DNA of 46,556 nucleotides from NCBI GenBank assembly GCA_021797675.1, contig JAJZZH010000213.1:1-46556 (forward strand), in the 5' to 3' direction. This document shows positions 1 through 7,410 of the stretch, in pieces. Source of the DNA: Bacillota bacterium (GTDB lineage: Bacteria > Bacillota > Sulfobacillia > Sulfobacillales > Sulfobacillaceae). The notes under the pieces are model-generated. The model searched no databases and was not told the DNA's origin. It worked only from the letters and a program-made list of their open reading frames with translations. How positions within the stretch are numbered: the stretch's first letter is position 1; the number at the start of each line of letters is the position of its first letter. The position numbers were made by a program, and so were the translations under genes.

Positions 1-392
1 CAGTTGTCCCCATGCTTTGAGGTTATCCTGGGGATTCCTTCCTACCGTCAGTTGTCCCCATGCTTTGAGGTTATCCTGGGGATTCCTTCCTACCGTCAGT
101 TGTCCCCATGCTTTGGGGTTATCCCGGGGATTCCTTCCTACCGTCAGTTGTCCCCATGCTTTGGGGTTATCCTGGGGATTCCTTCCTACCGTCAGTTGTC
201 CCCATGCTTTGAGGTTATCCTGGGGATTCCTTCCTACCGTCAGTTGTCCCCATGCTTTGAGGTTATCCTGGGGATTCCTTCCTACCGTCAGTTGTCCCCA
301 TGCTTTGGGGTTATCCTGGGCATTCCTTCCTACCGTCAGTTGTCCCCATGCTTTGGGGTTATCCTGGGCATTCCTTCCTACCGTCAGTTGTC
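1..392. repeat. 48-bp tandem repeat array, 8 copies plus a partial ninth
   Basis: Units start at 1, 49, 97, 145, 193, 241, 289 and 337, and an 8-base partial copy begins at 385. The array probably continues upstream of the window. Each unit contains TCCCCA and TGGGGA arms about 16 nt apart that could form a hairpin. Variants come in pairs: copies 1-2 and 5-6 read TTTGAGG, copies 3-4 and 7-8 read TTTGGGG, and copies 7-8 also read GGGC for GGGG. Because 48 is a multiple of three, all plus frames stay open through the array. I read it as a non-coding minisatellite, not a 16-residue protein repeat. Confidence 0.95.
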
Positions 393-645
393 GCCGGAAG
401 GAAACCAGAGTACAGAGACGGGTTGCCTCGGAACCCTTCGATGAAGGAAATGACACACGGCACCGGCAGGACTTTTGAAGTCGCGCCCCCCTGGCGGAAG
501 GGTCTGTGGCAAGAGATTGTCACGGGATCCCGTGGTGGCTTCGGAAGAGCGAACAATTCCAGACGTGCTTGAGAATGCGGAGATCGGTGAGGTTTCTCCG
601 TAGAGATGCGTAGATATGCTTAAGCACGTTATAGCGGGACCGCCC
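393..645. other. Spacer without recognisable gene
   Basis: Only short overlapping open frames on both strands, with no recognisable protein and no clear ribosome binding site. It separates the 48-bp array from the palindrome cluster. Confidence 0.5.
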
Positions 646-854
646 GTTTCGATGTCGAAACCGGTCTGAGATCGAGTCCTGCCGCATTGCCCGGATGACG
701 TGGCTGTACGGAGGGGCTGGGGTTTCGATATCGAAACCCCGGCCGCACGTGATTCGGCGGTTCGCCATGTCGGTCGCGGTTTCGACGTCGAAACCCGCCC
801 GGCTCCGAGGGCGACATGACCGGTGGAGGGCACTGCCAGTTTGGACGTCGAAAC
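646..854. repeat. Four dispersed TTTCGA..TCGAAA palindromes
   Basis: Three perfect 16-bp palindromes and one near copy lie in 209 bp: GTTTCGATGTCGAAAC at 646-661 (central RY variation), GTTTCGATATCGAAAC at 722-737 (palindrome extends to 719-740), GTTTCGACGTCGAAAC at 779-794 (extends to 778-795) and GTTTGGACGTCGAAAC at 839-854. The core GTTTCGA-N2-TCGAAAC is kept while the sequence between copies is unrelated. Start-to-start spacing is 76, 57 and 60 bp. This looks like a set of protein-binding sites and not a duplicated segment; the binding protein is unknown. Confidence 0.85.
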
Positions 855-889
855 CGACGTGTTGGACCTAGGCCGTGACCAACCCTCCC

Positions 890-915
890 TGCATGGGCCA
901 ATATTGGCCCATGCA
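890..915. repeat. Perfect 26-bp palindrome upstream of tnpA
   Basis: The half-site TGCATGGGCCAAT (890-902) is followed directly by its exact reverse complement at 903-915. It lies about 100 bp before the IS200-type transposase. It may be part of the left end of that element or an independent binding site. Confidence 0.9.
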
Positions 916-1000
916 CCCCCGCTAAACCAAGGAGGTTTGCGGCGCGCACTGCATTACCTGCATTACCCTCCGTCCGTCTTGCGCTGATTCTTGTTCTCGT

Positions 1001-1040
1001 GATATCATTAAGCCACTATGAGTGACAAAGAAATGATATC
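1001..1040 (+). promoter_or_regulatory. Inverted repeat enclosing the tnpA start codon
   Basis: GATATCATT at 1001-1009 and AATGATATC at 1032-1040 are exact reverse complements. In the mRNA they would form a 9-bp stem whose 22-nt loop carries the tnpA ATG (1018). No Shine-Dalgarno sequence is visible before that ATG. IS200 transposase is known to be held at a low level by a 5' mRNA structure that hides the initiation region, so a similar role is plausible here. Confidence 0.55.
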
Positions 1041-1470
1041 GGCCTCTAATGCTGTCTATGCGCTTCGGTTGCATGTCGTCTTTGTGACCAAGTACCGTCG
1101 GAAGATCTTAACGCCGGAGATTCTTGATGCCTTGCGAGAGGCTTTCGCCGAGATTCTCGCCGATTGGCGGTGTACGCTCATTGAATTTGGCGGGGAAGCT
1201 GATCATGTCCGTCTTCTGGTGGGGATCCATCCGGCCCTGAACATCTCCACCCTAATCAACAGTCTCAAATCAGCTAGTTCGCGGAGGATGCGGAACCGGT
1301 TTGCCGATCACTTGCAAAAGTTTTCTCCGAAACCGTACTTTTGGCACCGTGCGTATTACGTCGGGAGCGTCGGAGAGACCTCCTTGGATAGGGTGAAGCG
1401 CTATGTCGAGGCCCAAGGGACGAAAGAAAGACCGCGCAAGGCGGCCAAGAATCCGCCGCCGCCCGCTTGA
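1018..1470 (+). CDS. tnpA: IS200/IS605-family Y1 transposase (TnpA)
   Basis: The 150-residue protein has the layout of IS200-type single-strand transposases: an N-terminal strand followed by YRRKIL, the metal-binding segment GGEADHVRLLV, the helix segment INSLKSASSRRMR, the YYVGSVGETSLD segment and a C-terminal RYVEAQG with the candidate catalytic tyrosine. The second histidine of the expected HUH motif is an arginine (His-Val-Arg, codons CAT GTC CGT), one base from a histidine codon. That could impair metal binding, so activity is uncertain. The start at 1018 lies inside a predicted stem-loop. The last residues (KNPPPPA) are low-complexity. Family assignment is secure; function is not. Confidence 0.88.
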   Translation: MSDKEMISASNAVYALRLHVVFVTKYRRKILTPEILDALREAFAEILADWRCTLIEFGGEADHVRLLVGIHPALNISTLINSLKSASSRRMRNRFADHLQKFSPKPYFWHRAYYVGSVGETSLDRVKRYVEAQGTKERPRKAAKNPPPPA

Positions 1471-1471
1471 C

Positions 1472-1496
1472 CCCCTCTCGGCTATCACCGAAGGGG
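1472..1496 (+). repeat. Bulged hairpin, probable right end of the IS200-like element
   Basis: CCCCT (1472-1476), a bulged C (1477) and TCGG (1478-1481) pair with CCGA (1488-1491) and AGGGG (1492-1496) around the loop CTATCA. It begins just after the tnpA stop codon. Right-end hairpins with a single unpaired base are typical of IS200/IS605 elements. It could also act as a terminator, but no T-run follows. Confidence 0.6.
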
Positions 1497-1500
1497 AATG

Positions 1501-2147
1501 CGCGGTCATTATGTTCCAAACCGCAATGCGGCGCCGAGCTCACGCGAACACGTTAATGCGGTGAAACGCCGTATCAGCCCCTCAGCTCCTACCCAGCGGC
1601 CGATCGGTCCGGGTGCGGGAGCCTCATCCACAGCCCCTGCCGCTGATGCCTGCGGCCTCGGGGCCACCCAGCTCAAGTACCAGCCCGGATCCGCCGGCTG
1701 AACGTCCTGAACCAACGCATACGGCGACCATCACGGCGCTCGATGAAGCCATGGGCGATACCCAGACACCTTACATCCCCTTGAAACCCACGCCTGATGA
1801 CCTGTGGACAAACAGCTCTCCAGCCTGATCCACCTTCTTGAGCTGCTCAAATCTCGCCCACGCCCGGATCAGCGGTTGGCTCACCGCGCTGTTTTTCATC
1901 CCGACGGTGCGGGATCACCGCGAGGGATTTCCGGCGATGAAACCGGCATTGACCAACCTGGAATACTTGAACCAGGACTGGGCGACCGGCGAACTGAAGC
2001 TTAGCGTCTACGCACTTTGTAGTGTACGGCCCATGCCCGCCATTCTGGCGTGGTCCACGTTGTCCAAACGCCGCATGCACTGTCCAACTGCCGGCGCGTA
2101 CGCCTCTTCGCCCGAGCAGCCGCGTCGAGACTTGAATCCGTCTCAAG
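1501..2147. other. About 650 bp without recognisable gene
   Basis: Open frames on both strands overlap and give proline- and arginine-rich translations without recognisable domains. A plus frame at about 1838-2150 has a fairly protein-like middle (about 60 residues) but no ribosome binding site and no match I can name. It may be eroded coding sequence between the insertion element and the convergent glycosyltransferase gene. Confidence 0.4.
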
Positions 2148-3341
2148 TTACGGTTGTTTTGCGTTGCGGAAGAACGGATAGGCAAGGTATGGCCTTTTCC
2201 GCCCGACCGCCGTGTTTCGCTTGGCGTTTGGCGGAACCCCCCATTGCTCACCGGAAATCTGCACCTCATCCATCAGCCGGTGGTACTCGACCACTGCCTT
2301 CGCCACGACGCCCGACCAGGTGAAACGTTGTGCACGGGCAAGGCCCATGTGCCTGAGATGGGTTCGCAAGCTTGGTTCAAACAAGATTCGTCGGATGCCT
2401 GAAGCAATACTCAAAACATCGGTGGGATCGACATATACGACCGCATCTCCGGCGAGCTCGGGCAGCGAAGACACGTCGGAGGCCAACACCGGTGTGCCGC
2501 ACTGCATCGCCTCCAAGACCGGCAACCCCAACCCTTCGTAAAGCGACGGAAAGAGGAGCGCCTCGGTTCGATTGTACAGGCCTAACAGTTGAGACTTCGT
2601 CACCTGACCTACGAAATGCACGGAACCAGCCCGCCCCTGCCGATCTGCTATACGACGCAGATCATCTTGCAACGCTTGATACGCGCCGCTCGTAAAAACC
2701 AATTGGTAGTCTTCCGCCGCGTCACGGGTTGCGATACAGAAAGCCTCGACCGTACGGTCGGCATTTTTGCGAAAATCGGCCGGATTGAACGCGAGCACGA
2801 AGGGTTTGTCCGTCGGAAAGCCTTTGGGCAGTGCGTTAAGGCTGATGTCCTTGCGGGGGAAAAAGCATTGGTCGGTCCCCGTACCGATGTTGACGATTTT
2901 ATTCGGATCAAATCCGGCATCAATAAAATCTGTCCGTGTGTTTTCCGAAATCGCCAGCAGACGATGGGCATGACGCAGGACTTGCAGTTTTTGATGGTAT
3001 TGTGCCTTATTCTCGTCGGCCGGCAGGTAGACGTCCGGATATTTGAGCGGGATCGTGTCATAGACGGTAGCGACCAACCGAACCGGCGGCAACGTATACG
3101 AAATAAACGCTTCTAAGGGCGTTTCTGCCGGAGTGGTCAAATGAAATATATCGAGATTGTTGGCCAAAATGAAGTGAGATAATGCCTGTACATACCCTTG
3201 GCTCGTCGGATCCGCGTGCAACAGGAACAGATCCACATCAGGGTGTTCTGCCAGATGGCTTACGAACCCGAACGAATAATTTCCTATGCCTACGGCCGCC
3301 GAAGGACCTTGTGAGAATATCGTGTCCATCCCCACTCGCAT
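2148..3341 (-). CDS. Glycosyltransferase family 4, GT-B fold
   Basis: This 397-residue cytoplasmic glycosyltransferase would transfer a sugar from a nucleotide-sugar donor onto a glycan or lipid-linked acceptor. The N-terminal acceptor domain begins MRVGMDTI and carries a glycine-rich loop (SAAVGIGNYS). The C-terminal Glycos_transf_1 domain contains FNPADFRKNADRTVEAF and the donor-site block LLFPSLYEGLGLPVLEAMQC followed by GTPVLASDVSSLPELAG; its E-x7-E motif is the GT4 hallmark. The roughly 50-residue tail after the domain (VQISGEQWGV onward) is unlike the family. It starts 28 bp after the end of the other GT4 gene on the same strand, so the two are probably co-transcribed. The acceptor is unknown; surface polysaccharide synthesis is inferred from the pairing and the epimerase stub upstream. 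Confidence 0.88.
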   Translation of the reverse strand: MRVGMDTIFSQGPSAAVGIGNYSFGFVSHLAEHPDVDLFLLHADPTSQGYVQALSHFILANNLDIFHLTTPAETPLEAFISYTLPPVRLVATVYDTIPLKYPDVYLPADENKAQYHQKLQVLRHAHRLLAISENTRTDFIDAGFDPNKIVNIGTGTDQCFFPRKDISLNALPKGFPTDKPFVLAFNPADFRKNADRTVEAFCIATRDAAEDYQLVFTSGAYQALQDDLRRIADRQGRAGSVHFVGQVTKSQLLGLYNRTEALLFPSLYEGLGLPVLEAMQCGTPVLASDVSSLPELAGDAVVYVDPTDVLSIASGIRRILFEPSLRTHLRHMGLARAQRFTWSGVVAKAVVEYHRLMDEVQISGEQWGVPPNAKRNTAVGRKRPYLAYPFFRNAKQP

Positions 3342-3369
3342 AATGTTCGCCCTGCCCCCTTCTCCTCAA

Positions 3370-4485
3370 CTACTTTTGTCGAATGCTTTGGCCAACAATA
3401 GCCTCGATGGCCTGAACAAACTCTACGCCCGTGCGCCGCCAATTCCAGCCCTCGGCCACCTGCCGCCCGTGTTGCCCCTTTCGCTTGGCCTCATCGCGCT
3501 GCAGGTAGACGCGCCGCATAACGTTTTGCAGAGCTCCTACGTCGGCCTCGGCCCACAACTGATCCGGCTGGTACAAATCGGTATACCAGACCGGATGGGC
3601 CGGCACCAGTCGATAGGGAAGTAAGTAGCCGCTTTGGGGACCGAGAAACGTGATGTGTCCCCCCCATCCGGTGGCAATCACCGGGAGCCCGCTGGCCATG
3701 CTTTCCAAGTACGGCAGTCCAATCGCTTCGCCCCGGGACGGCAGCACGAAGCAGTCCGATCCCCGATATAACATGGCGACCTCCTCCGGCGACAGATCGT
3801 CGGCAATGATCTGAACATCAGGGGGGCTGGGGTTATCTATCTGACGAGCGATCCTTTCATACCATTCGCTAGGCAGCTGTGCAATATTTCCGCCGTGCGT
3901 CTTGAGAACCAGGCGTACCGGGTCGGTGGCGTTGAACTCCCTTAGAAAAGCTTGAATTAATATGTCGGGCCCTTTTCTATCGGACCACCCAAAGATGGAG
4001 AGAAACACAAATTGCCCCGTACTTCGGCCTAACTCACGGGCCGGCCCCTCGGGGGTAAATAACCGGGAGTCAACCCCATAATGCGCGACATAAATGGGCA
4101 CGGTGACGCCGCCGTCTCTGAACAGCTGACGATTCATTTCGCTGGGAACAATCACCGCGTCACACTGGTTACAAATCGACACGTAACTTGGAGGAGCTTT
4201 TGACGTTTCAAACATCGTGCAGGAAATGACCTTGCGGTAGGTTCCTGGACTGCCGACCGGGTGGAGGGCGAGCAATAGGCGATCGTTGTTCAGGGGTTTT
4301 TGTTGCATGCGCTCAAGACGTCGCAGGGTCGACGCGCTTAAATGATTAGACCTACCGCCGCCCATGACCTCCAATTTTACGTCGACGCCCAAATCTTCCA
4401 TGGCGAACGCAATCTCTCGGGCGGCAGTGCCAAACCCCGAGGGCTCATACAGCACATGTTGAAATACCACCTGCACCTCATTCAC
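3370..4485 (-). CDS. Glycosyltransferase family 4, second of pair
   Basis: A 371-residue GT4 enzyme from a GTG start at 4485, chosen because GGAAGG lies 7 bp upstream and homologous sequence begins there (VNEVQVVFQHVLYEPSGFG). The reading frame is open for 52 or more further codons upstream, but that part resembles the tail of another protein family (see 4489-4698). Visible motifs are the acceptor-domain glycine loop PSGFGTAAREIA, the donor-domain start FVFLSIFGWSDRKGPDILI, and the E-x7-E region SRGEAIGLPYLESMASG followed by PVIATGWGG. Like its neighbour it probably builds a surface glycan. A real fusion with the upstream stub cannot be excluded, because no stop codon separates them. Confidence 0.85.
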   Translation of the reverse strand: MNEVQVVFQHVLYEPSGFGTAAREIAFAMEDLGVDVKLEVMGGGRSNHLSASTLRRLERMQQKPLNNDRLLLALHPVGSPGTYRKVISCTMFETSKAPPSYVSICNQCDAVIVPSEMNRQLFRDGGVTVPIYVAHYGVDSRLFTPEGPARELGRSTGQFVFLSIFGWSDRKGPDILIQAFLREFNATDPVRLVLKTHGGNIAQLPSEWYERIARQIDNPSPPDVQIIADDLSPEEVAMLYRGSDCFVLPSRGEAIGLPYLESMASGLPVIATGWGGHITFLGPQSGYLLPYRLVPAHPVWYTDLYQPDQLWAEADVGALQNVMRRVYLQRDEAKRKGQHGRQVAEGWNWRRTGVEFVQAIEAIVGQSIRQK

Positions 4486-4488
4486 CCG

Positions 4489-4698
4489 CCTTCCGCTCGT
4501 GATCCCCAAATCGCCCAACCACCGATCGGCCAGTGTTTGGTCCAGCGACATTTCTGGTCGCCATCCGGTCTGCTCGACAAATTTGGTCGCGTCGACTGTT
4601 GGCCCACATATCTTGTGGAGCATTCGATGATGTTGGGACAAAGCTCTGCGCTGCTCGGTGACTTCCCACCACTTCCGTAATACCGGTACCCAAGGCGC
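4489..4698 (-). pseudogene. C-terminal stub of a sugar-nucleotide epimerase/dehydratase
   Basis: In frame with, and directly upstream of, the GT4 start, the translation reads ICGPTVDATKFVEQTGWRP followed by EMSLDQTLADRW. This is the characteristic C-terminus of extended short-chain dehydrogenases such as GDP-mannose 4,6-dehydratase and related NAD-dependent epimerases: a D-x2-K segment, then TGWxPE, then the L-xx-TL-xD helix. Only about 65 codons survive, bounded upstream by a TGA at 4699-4701. The Rossmann domain is absent. An ancestral epimerase-GT4-GT4 operon probably lost the rest of this gene by deletion. Confidence 0.6.
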
Positions 4699-4899
4699 TC
4701 AAAGTTCCTTCACTCCTCGTGACAACGTTGCGGTCTGCGTCTTTTCCCAAGAGCATGCCAGGATGGCTGCCGCCTCTGGCTGGCAATCGTGGCCATCCTG
4801 GCGCCGGTTCCAAGGCTCGTAACCGCATCCCTGATGGTTCAACCGGCGGTTTGGGTGCGTTGCCCCAGAATTCTACGGTGCTTTTGGGGCGCGGAACGA

Positions 4900-5699
4900 C
4901 CAGGGCATTGGCGCTTTCGAAGTCGCGGTCGGTCTGGCCGCGCTTGCATGCGTCTCGCTCAGAGACTTCAGCTGGCTTGTCGGGACCTCCTCGAAAACCA
5001 TATTCCCGGCCGAATCCAAAACGGTGATAGGGACTGACCCGGAATGTTGGCCATCCGGGTCTGGCGATCAATAAAGCGGCATTGACCGATTCAAAGGGCA
5101 TCCATCCATCCATCCCAGGAGGCGGTCAGCACCATGCCGGCTCCCGCCTCAATGGCGGCCAGGGTAGCCCCCACCCCGCCCAGGGGAAAGAAGGAATAGG
5201 AATGGATCAGACAGGCCTCCCAGGGCGTGCCAAGGGAGGTGAAAGGCCTCTGATAGAGAAGCTCAGCACCCTCCATGTGCTCAGCTGGGCTGCCGAAAGC
5301 TTCGTCCATTTCCCTGTCCGAGGCGCATGCGAACCAGGGTTTGAGCGTGGGCAGCGCGGATCGCAGGGATTCGAGACGTTCGGTCAAATCCCTGTCGAAC
5401 CGCCGCGCCGCCGGGGCATGCCCCATCCGCGGCTCCCCGTCCCTGGGCGTTGGGTGGGGGTTTCGTGGGCACCGCACCGCCCCCGGCTGGCCGCCGGCGA
5501 AGCGCAGGGTCCCCACCCAAAGACGGTCGGGGGTTAAATAGGCCACGACATTCTTGGCCCGGGTGCCTGCGTGTTGCGACCTCCGTGCCAAGCGGCCGGG
5601 CCTGCGTTGGTTGGTCTTCGCCTCCATTACCGCCGTCTTCTCCGATTGGGTGTGGGCCCAGTCGGTCCATACGCGGCCCGAAGTCAAAACGTTCGTCAT
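4900..5699 (-). pseudogene. Unrecognised ORF interrupted at a GGAT tetranucleotide tract
   Basis: A frame beginning ATG at 5699 runs 202 codons and ends at a TGA (5091-5093). A four-copy GGAT tract on this strand (5100-5115) lies just before the stop. Losing one tetranucleotide would join SWDGWM to PFESVNAALLIARPGWP in the next frame, which stays open for a further 190 codons. The middle part (RRFDRDLTERLESLRSALP, then a hydrophobic stretch SYSFFPLGGVGATLAAIEAG) looks protein-like, while both ends are arginine- and proline-rich. I recognise no family and see no good ribosome binding site. It could be a decayed gene or chance open frame in GC-rich DNA. Confidence 0.25.
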
Positions 5700-6230
5700 G
5701 GGTGCTCACTCACATTCTCGACGTATTTTGGCGGGAGCGGGCGAAGCTTTCTTATCCTATTCAAATCGTTCTCGGCATGCGCCGAACGCACCAAATATTC
5801 GTGGCTCAAGGCGGGATTAGACATCGGAGCAGAGAGTGCAGAAATGATTGAGCGACCGGCATGCCTACCCGATCACCGAAAACGTTGGCGGTGCTGACGG
5901 AACCCCCATCGCCCAACGCACGGTGCCAGGGGGAATCAACGGTGCCAGAGGGAATCAACGGTGCCAGAGGGAATCAAGCGAAGGATATCCGATGGCTCGG
6001 CGAAAGTCCCGAAGGACGATGAGGATTGTGGGGCTGGGAGCCGTACCCGGCGCTAAACTGACCCTCGAGGGCGTACCAGAACCGAGCACGAATCGTCGGA
6101 ACGGCCCGCGTCCTGGGCCATTCAGCAATTGGCGGGGACGAATCTATTCAGGACGCTTCTTGCTGCCGCCAGCTTGGTTCGCCCGGGCCACCTTGGCCAG
6201 TCCGGGATCATCCGCAACTTGCGGACCGAG
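5700..6230. other. Gene-poor spacer before the sulfur cluster
   Basis: No convincing coding sequence. A plus frame at 5848-6267 spans the 19-bp triplication and has no recognisable domain. The segment becomes AT-richer towards 6230, where the dyad cluster in front of the ArsR-type gene begins. Confidence 0.4.
5921..5977. repeat. 19-bp tandem repeat, three copies
   Basis: The unit CGGTGCCAGAGGGAATCAA occurs at 5921-5939 (one A-to-G change), 5940-5958 and 5959-5977. It lies in non-coding sequence. Confidence 0.9.
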
Positions 6231-6234
6231 CTGT

Positions 6235-6270
6235 AATACAGTATTCTATAGAAGTCTTGAATTCTAGACT
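6235..6270 (+). promoter_or_regulatory. Dyad cluster, candidate ArsR-type operator
   Basis: Three overlapping dyads sit just before the regulator gene: AATACAGTATT (6235-6245), TTCTATAGAA (6244-6253) and the near-perfect AGTCTTGAATTCTAGACT (6253-6270, one mismatched pair). AT-rich dyads overlapping the promoter are the usual binding sites of ArsR-family repressors, so self-repression of the downstream gene is likely. The last dyad ends 5 bp before the ribosome binding site of the gene. Confidence 0.5.
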
Positions 6271-6287
6271 ATTGGAGGGCTTCGACC

Positions 6288-6965
6288 GTGGATGCCGATC
6301 GCGCCTTTAAAGACGCCATCTATGGGCAAATCGCCCGCGTGGGGCGAGCCGTAGCCCATCCCCGGCGCCTAGAGTTGCTGGACCTGCTTTGCCAAGGCCC
6401 GGCAACGGTGGAGGTCCTGGCTCGCAAAAGCGAAATGTCCGTGGGGAGTACGTCGCAGCACCTACAGCATCTCAAGGAGGCTCGCTTGGTCCAGGTTCAG
6501 CCCCAGGGGGCGGCCCGTCAGTATCAGCTGAGCGATGCGGCAACCTGCGAACTGTTCCTGAGCCTCAGAAAACTCGCCGAGCGCTACTACGCCGATATGC
6601 GGGCCCTGACGGAAGCGTTCTTGCGGGATCGTGAGACCTTGGAACCCCTGGACGCCGATGCCTTGCAACAACGGATGCAACAAGAGGAGCTCGTGTTGAT
6701 CGATGTCCGACCGGCGGAGGAGTACGCCGCCGGACACTGGCCGGGAGCGCTGTCGCTGCCGCTCGACGCTTTGACCGCTCGGCTGCCGGAGTTGCCGCGG
6801 GATCGAACTGTGGTGGCCTACTGCCGCGGACCGTACTGTGTCTTGGCGCTGCAGGCCGTAACCACGTTGCAGGAACGCGGATTCCAAGCCATCCGCCTGG
6901 CCGACGGGGTCCCTGATTGGCGAGCGGCAGGGCTGCCCCTGAGCCAGGGCAGCGACCCGAAATGA
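6288..6965 (+). CDS. ArsR-family HTH regulator fused to a rhodanese domain
   Basis: The 225-residue protein has an N-terminal winged helix-turn-helix (residues about 15-95: AHPRRLELLDLL, then MSVGSTSQHLQHLKEARLV) and a C-terminal rhodanese domain (about 122-220: ELVLIDVRPAEEYAAGHWPGA, then the active-site loop CRGPYC with a putative persulfide-carrying cysteine). Such fusions are known in bacteria and are thought to sense sulfane sulfur or thiol state. No ArsR-type metal-binding cysteine pair is visible in the HTH domain, so the rhodanese cysteine is the probable sensor. It starts at GTG with GGAGG 9 bp upstream. The next gene encodes a DsrE-like protein and then comes a sulfide:quinone reductase remnant, so it probably controlled a sulfur-oxidation operon. 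Confidence 0.9.
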   Translation: MDADRAFKDAIYGQIARVGRAVAHPRRLELLDLLCQGPATVEVLARKSEMSVGSTSQHLQHLKEARLVQVQPQGAARQYQLSDAATCELFLSLRKLAERYYADMRALTEAFLRDRETLEPLDADALQQRMQQEELVLIDVRPAEEYAAGHWPGALSLPLDALTARLPELPRDRTVVAYCRGPYCVLALQAVTTLQERGFQAIRLADGVPDWRAAGLPLSQGSDPK

Positions 6966-7030
6966 CCGCGAGAACCCGCGCTGGGCTCAGGGCATTGGGC
7001 ACATGAGTCAAATCCGAGAGACGGAGGAGC

Positions 7031-7390
7031 GTGAATCGGACGAACTGCCTATTCATTGTCAACGATCCCCCCTATGGGACCGAACGCGCCTATAACGCAC
7101 TGCGCCATACCAATCAGATGGCAAAACTGCCCGATACCCATGTCAAGCTCTTCTTGATGGCCGACGCCGTCCAATGTGCACGCAAGGGGCAAGTGGTGCC
7201 GCAGGGCTACTATAACCTGGAGCGCATGATCTCCATTGCCCTGCGACACGAGGTCGAGGTGCGCGCGTGCGGGTCCTGTATGGATGCTCGGGCCCTAACC
7301 GATGACGCCCTGATGGCGGGGGTCCATCGCAGCACGATGGACGAATTAGGTCATTGGACGCTCTGGGCCGACAAAGTTCTCGTCTACTGA
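7031..7390 (+). CDS. DsrE-family sulfur-relay-like protein
   Basis: A 119-residue soluble alpha/beta protein of the DsrE/DsrF/YchN family. The N-terminal strand TNCLFIVNDPPYGTERAYNAL, the central segment VKLFLMADAVQCARKGQ and the cysteine loop ACGSCMDARAL are all typical. Members carry sulfur as cysteine persulfide between enzymes; the candidate cysteines are in QCARKG and CGSC. It starts at GTG with GGAGGAG directly upstream, 65 bp after the ArsR-rhodanese gene, and is probably co-transcribed with it and with the degenerate oxidoreductase that follows 20 bp later. The specific sulfur donor and acceptor cannot be told from the sequence. Confidence 0.87.
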   Translation: MNRTNCLFIVNDPPYGTERAYNALRHTNQMAKLPDTHVKLFLMADAVQCARKGQVVPQGYYNLERMISIALRHEVEVRACGSCMDARALTDDALMAGVHRSTMDELGHWTLWADKVLVY

Positions 7391-7410
7391 AATCCATCAG
7401 GAGGGATTGC

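Larger units (their letters stand above)
890..1500 (+). mobile_element. IS200-like insertion element, approximate limits
   Basis: A single-domain Y1 transposase gene is flanked by a palindrome on the left (890-915) and by a hairpin with one bulged base on the right (1472-1496). IS200/IS605 elements lack terminal inverted repeats and target duplications and use subterminal hairpins recognised by TnpA. No tnpB follows, which fits the IS200 type. Exact ends cannot be set from one copy. The limits given are those of the visible structures. Confidence 0.5.

Noticed and set aside
1-392. CRISPR array
   Set aside because: Units are directly adjacent with no unique spacers.
4-478. Three long plus-strand frames through the 48-bp array, giving 16-residue repeats
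   Set aside because: All plus frames are open because the unit length is a multiple of three; there is no ribosome binding site and the repeat varies by silent and replacement changes alike.
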